In this document: positions 62,348 to 64,000 of the stretch, piece after piece
Layout: each line of letters starts with the position of its first letter
Numbering within the stretch: position 1 is the stretch's first letter
Translations under genes and position numbers: made by a program
The notes under the pieces: generated by a model
Told to the model about the DNA's origin: nothing
Database searches by the model: none
What the model saw: the letters and a program-made list of their open reading frames with translations, nothing else
Origin: Thermanaeromonas sp. C210
Lineage (GTDB): Bacteria; Bacillota; DSM-521; Neomoorellales; Neomoorellaceae
Length of the DNA stretch: 64,000 nt
NCBI RefSeq assembly: GCF_013167955.1
Contig: NZ_BLWF01000004.1
Span: 1-64,000 of the forward strand
Direction of reading: 5' to 3'

Positions 62348-63892
62348 CTACTTGGCATAGTCCACGGCCCTTGTTTCCCGAATGACCACTACCTTAATCT
62401 GGCCCGGATATTCCAGTTCATGCTCGATCTTCTTCACTATGTCCCGGGCCAGCTGCACGGCCATGGTATCGTCTATTTTCTCGGGCTTGACTATGATGCG
62501 GATCTCGCGGCCTGCCTGTATGGCGTACGCCTTATCCACTCCGCTAAAGGAGTCGGCAATCTCCTCTAGTTTTTCCAGACGCTTGATGTAGGCCTCCAGC
62601 GTTTCCCGCCGCGCTCCGGGCCTGGCGGCGGAGATGGCATCGGCCGCCTGCACCAGCACAGCCTCGAGGCTGCGCGGCTCTATATCCCCGTGGTGGGCTG
62701 CAATGGCGTGGATTACCTCCGGGGACTCCCGGTATTTCTTGGCCAGCTCAACCCCGATATTGACATGGGGCCCTTCTACTTCGTAGTCTACGGCTTTCCC
62801 GATATCGTGGAGCAGGCCGGCACGCTTGGCCACCTGGACGTCGGCCCCCAGCTCGGCCGCCATGGAGCCCGCCAGAAAGGCCACCTCCAGCGAATGTTTC
62901 AGGACGTTCTGGCCGTAGCTGGTCCGGTACTTAAGCCGGCCCAACAACCTGATAAGTTCCGGGTGCAGGCCGTGAACGCCGGCCTCAAAAGCAGCCTGTT
63001 CACCCTCCTCCCGGATCTTCTGCTCGATCTCCCGCCGGGCCCTTTCCACCATTTCCTCAATGCGGGCCGGGTGAATGCGGCCGTCGGCAATGAGCTTCTC
63101 CAGGGCAATACGGGCTATTTCCCGGCGGATGGGGTCAAAGGCTGATAAAATGACGGCCTCCGGAGTATCATCGATAATTAAGTCCACACCGGTCAGGGTT
63201 TCCAGGGCGCGGATATTGCGTCCCTCGCGCCCGATGATGCGCCCCTTCATCTCATCGTTGGGCAGGTTAACCACGGAAACAGTGGTTTCGGCCACCACTT
63301 CAGGAGCACACCGCTGAATGGCCCAGGTGATGATCTCTTTGGCTCGTTTGTCGGCTTCCTCCTTGGCCTCCGTTTCCACTTGTTTGATCAACAGGGCGGC
63401 CTCATGGCGCACCTCGTCCTCCACGCTTTTCAGCAGCAGCGCCTTGGCCTCTTCGGTCGTCAAGCCGGAAAGGCGCTCCAGTTCGGCCACCTGCTGCCGC
63501 TTGAGCTCCTCCAGATGCTGCTTGAGGCGTTGCAGGTCTTCTTCCTGCCGCTGAAGATGGGCTTCCCTTCGTTCGAGACCCTCGGCCTTCCGCTCCAGAG
63601 CTTCCTCCTTCTGCAGCAGGCGGCGCTCCAGGCGCTGGAGCTCACTACGCCTTTCGCGGTTTTCCCGCTCCACTTCATTACGGAGGCGATGGACCTCTTC
63701 CTTAGCCTCCAGGAGGGCCTCCCGCTTCCTGGCCTCGGCCTCCCTTTTGGCCTCCTCGATGATGGCCGCCGCCGACTTTTCCGCGGAAGCTATCTTAGTC
63801 TCCACCAAATATCTACGGAGAACATACCCAATTCCCGTGCCTGCCGCCAGAGCCGCCAGCAGGGATGCTATCCAAACTAAAATCTCTCTCAC
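62348..63892 (-). CDS. rny: Ribonuclease Y
   Basis: Membrane-anchored endoribonuclease that starts mRNA decay in Firmicutes. 514 residues: one N-terminal membrane helix ([20 protein letters not shown]), a long Glu/Arg-rich coiled coil to about 190, KH domain [20 protein letters not shown], and an HD domain with [15 protein letters not shown] and [13 protein letters not shown]. The 160-base gap after it holds an imperfect hairpin (GGTGGCAG/CTGCCACC) but no gene. Confidence 0.97.
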   Translation of the reverse strand: MREILVWIASLLAALAAGTGIGYVLRRYLVETKIASAEKSAAAIIEEAKREAEARKREALLEAKEEVHRLRNEVERENRERRSELQRLERRLLQKEEALERKAEGLERREAHLQRQEEDLQRLKQHLEELKRQQVAELERLSGLTTEEAKALLLKSVEDEVRHEAALLIKQVETEAKEEADKRAKEIITWAIQRCAPEVVAETTVSVVNLPNDEMKGRIIGREGRNIRALETLTGVDLIIDDTPEAVILSAFDPIRREIARIALEKLIADGRIHPARIEEMVERARREIEQKIREEGEQAAFEAGVHGLHPELIRLLGRLKYRTSYGQNVLKHSLEVAFLAGSMAAELGADVQVAKRAGLLHDIGKAVDYEVEGPHVNIGVELAKKYRESPEVIHAIAAHHGDIEPRSLEAVLVQAADAISAARPGARRETLEAYIKRLEKLEEIADSFSGVDKAYAIQAGREIRIIVKPEKIDDTMAVQLARDIVKKIEHELEYPGQIKVVVIRETRAVDYAK

Positions 63893-63902
63893 CCCCTTGA
63901 CA

Positions 63903-63932
63903 TAAAATAAAGCCGAGCAGAAACCCGGCTTA
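63903..63932 (-). terminator. Terminator of a gene right of the window
   Basis: Minus strand AAGCCG...CGGCTT followed by TATTTTATG, ten bases before the rny start. It must end transcription entering from beyond 64000; recA commonly precedes rny in related genomes, but nothing of it is visible. Confidence 0.6.
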
Positions 63933-64000
63933 GGAAAGGCATCCTACCAATTTTTCCCTTGAAAAAATACAGCTATGCACCTGTTGGCTAAGAACTGGCT

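Overview
The window reads as a chromosomal segment of an anaerobic, endospore-forming, GC-rich Firmicute. I infer the Moorella/Thermanaeromonas neighbourhood of the Clostridia. The grounds are a spoVK-ynbB pair, the order miaB-mutS-mutL-miaA-hfq, RNase Y, an adenosylcobalamin-dependent ribonucleotide reductase, a full oxygen-independent cobalamin operon with its riboswitch, and GGAGG-type ribosome binding sites before nearly every gene. The genus is an inference; the phylum-level placement is well supported.

Left part, 1-5373 (+ strand): the end of a sensor kinase, then nrdJ, a GT4 glycosyltransferase, gltX and tRNA-Gln(CUG). The last 43 bases of this tRNA are repeated at 10838-10880, bracketing about 5.5 kb of AT-richer, decayed DNA. 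That DNA holds an integrase relic whose 3' end faces the tRNA, a transposition-ATPase relic, intact and broken toxin-antitoxin genes, a frameshifted PucR-type regulator, and an intact gene for a tetrahydrofolate-dependent aromatic O-demethylase of the LigM/DesA family. I read it as an old tRNA-integrated island whose catabolic cargo survived.

Middle, 10.9-33 kb: two indistinguishable copies of a group II intron (class IIC-like, 1891 bp) lie 19.4 kb apart, each just behind an intrinsic terminator hairpin, and both carry the same frameshift in the reverse transcriptase/maturase gene. Between and around them are a cysteine-rich protein, a degenerate amidase-like protein, endonuclease IV, tRNA-Glu, a broken IS4-type element, a MarR regulator with a visible promoter and operator, a tandem pair of secreted paralogues (one frameshifted) next to a molybdate/tungstate-type ATPase, an aldehyde dehydrogenase behind two perfect palindromes, a FliK-like/FlhB-like pair, ynbB, spoVK and a double-DUF1540 protein.

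Right part, 33-64 kb (all minus strand): RNA-modification and mismatch-repair genes (miaB, mutS, mutL, miaA, hfq), DUF151, DUF296 and DUF362 proteins, guaB, and then a cobalamin operon transcribed from about 60.6 kb down to 44.9 kb. Its leader has a promoter, a cobalamin riboswitch and a terminator. The gene order is cobU-cbiD-cbiE-cbiT-cbiL-cbiF-cbiG-cbiH-cbiJ-cbiX-cbiC-cobQ-cbiB-(broken cbiA)-cobT-cobS-pduX-cobD-cobC. Every step from sirohydrochlorin to cobalamin is covered except the a,c-diamide synthase, which survives only as a 0.3-kb relic, and the adenosyltransferase, which is not in the window. A PHP phosphoesterase, an unknown conserved protein and RNase Y close the window. The B12 made here has an obvious consumer in the NrdJ reductase at the left end.
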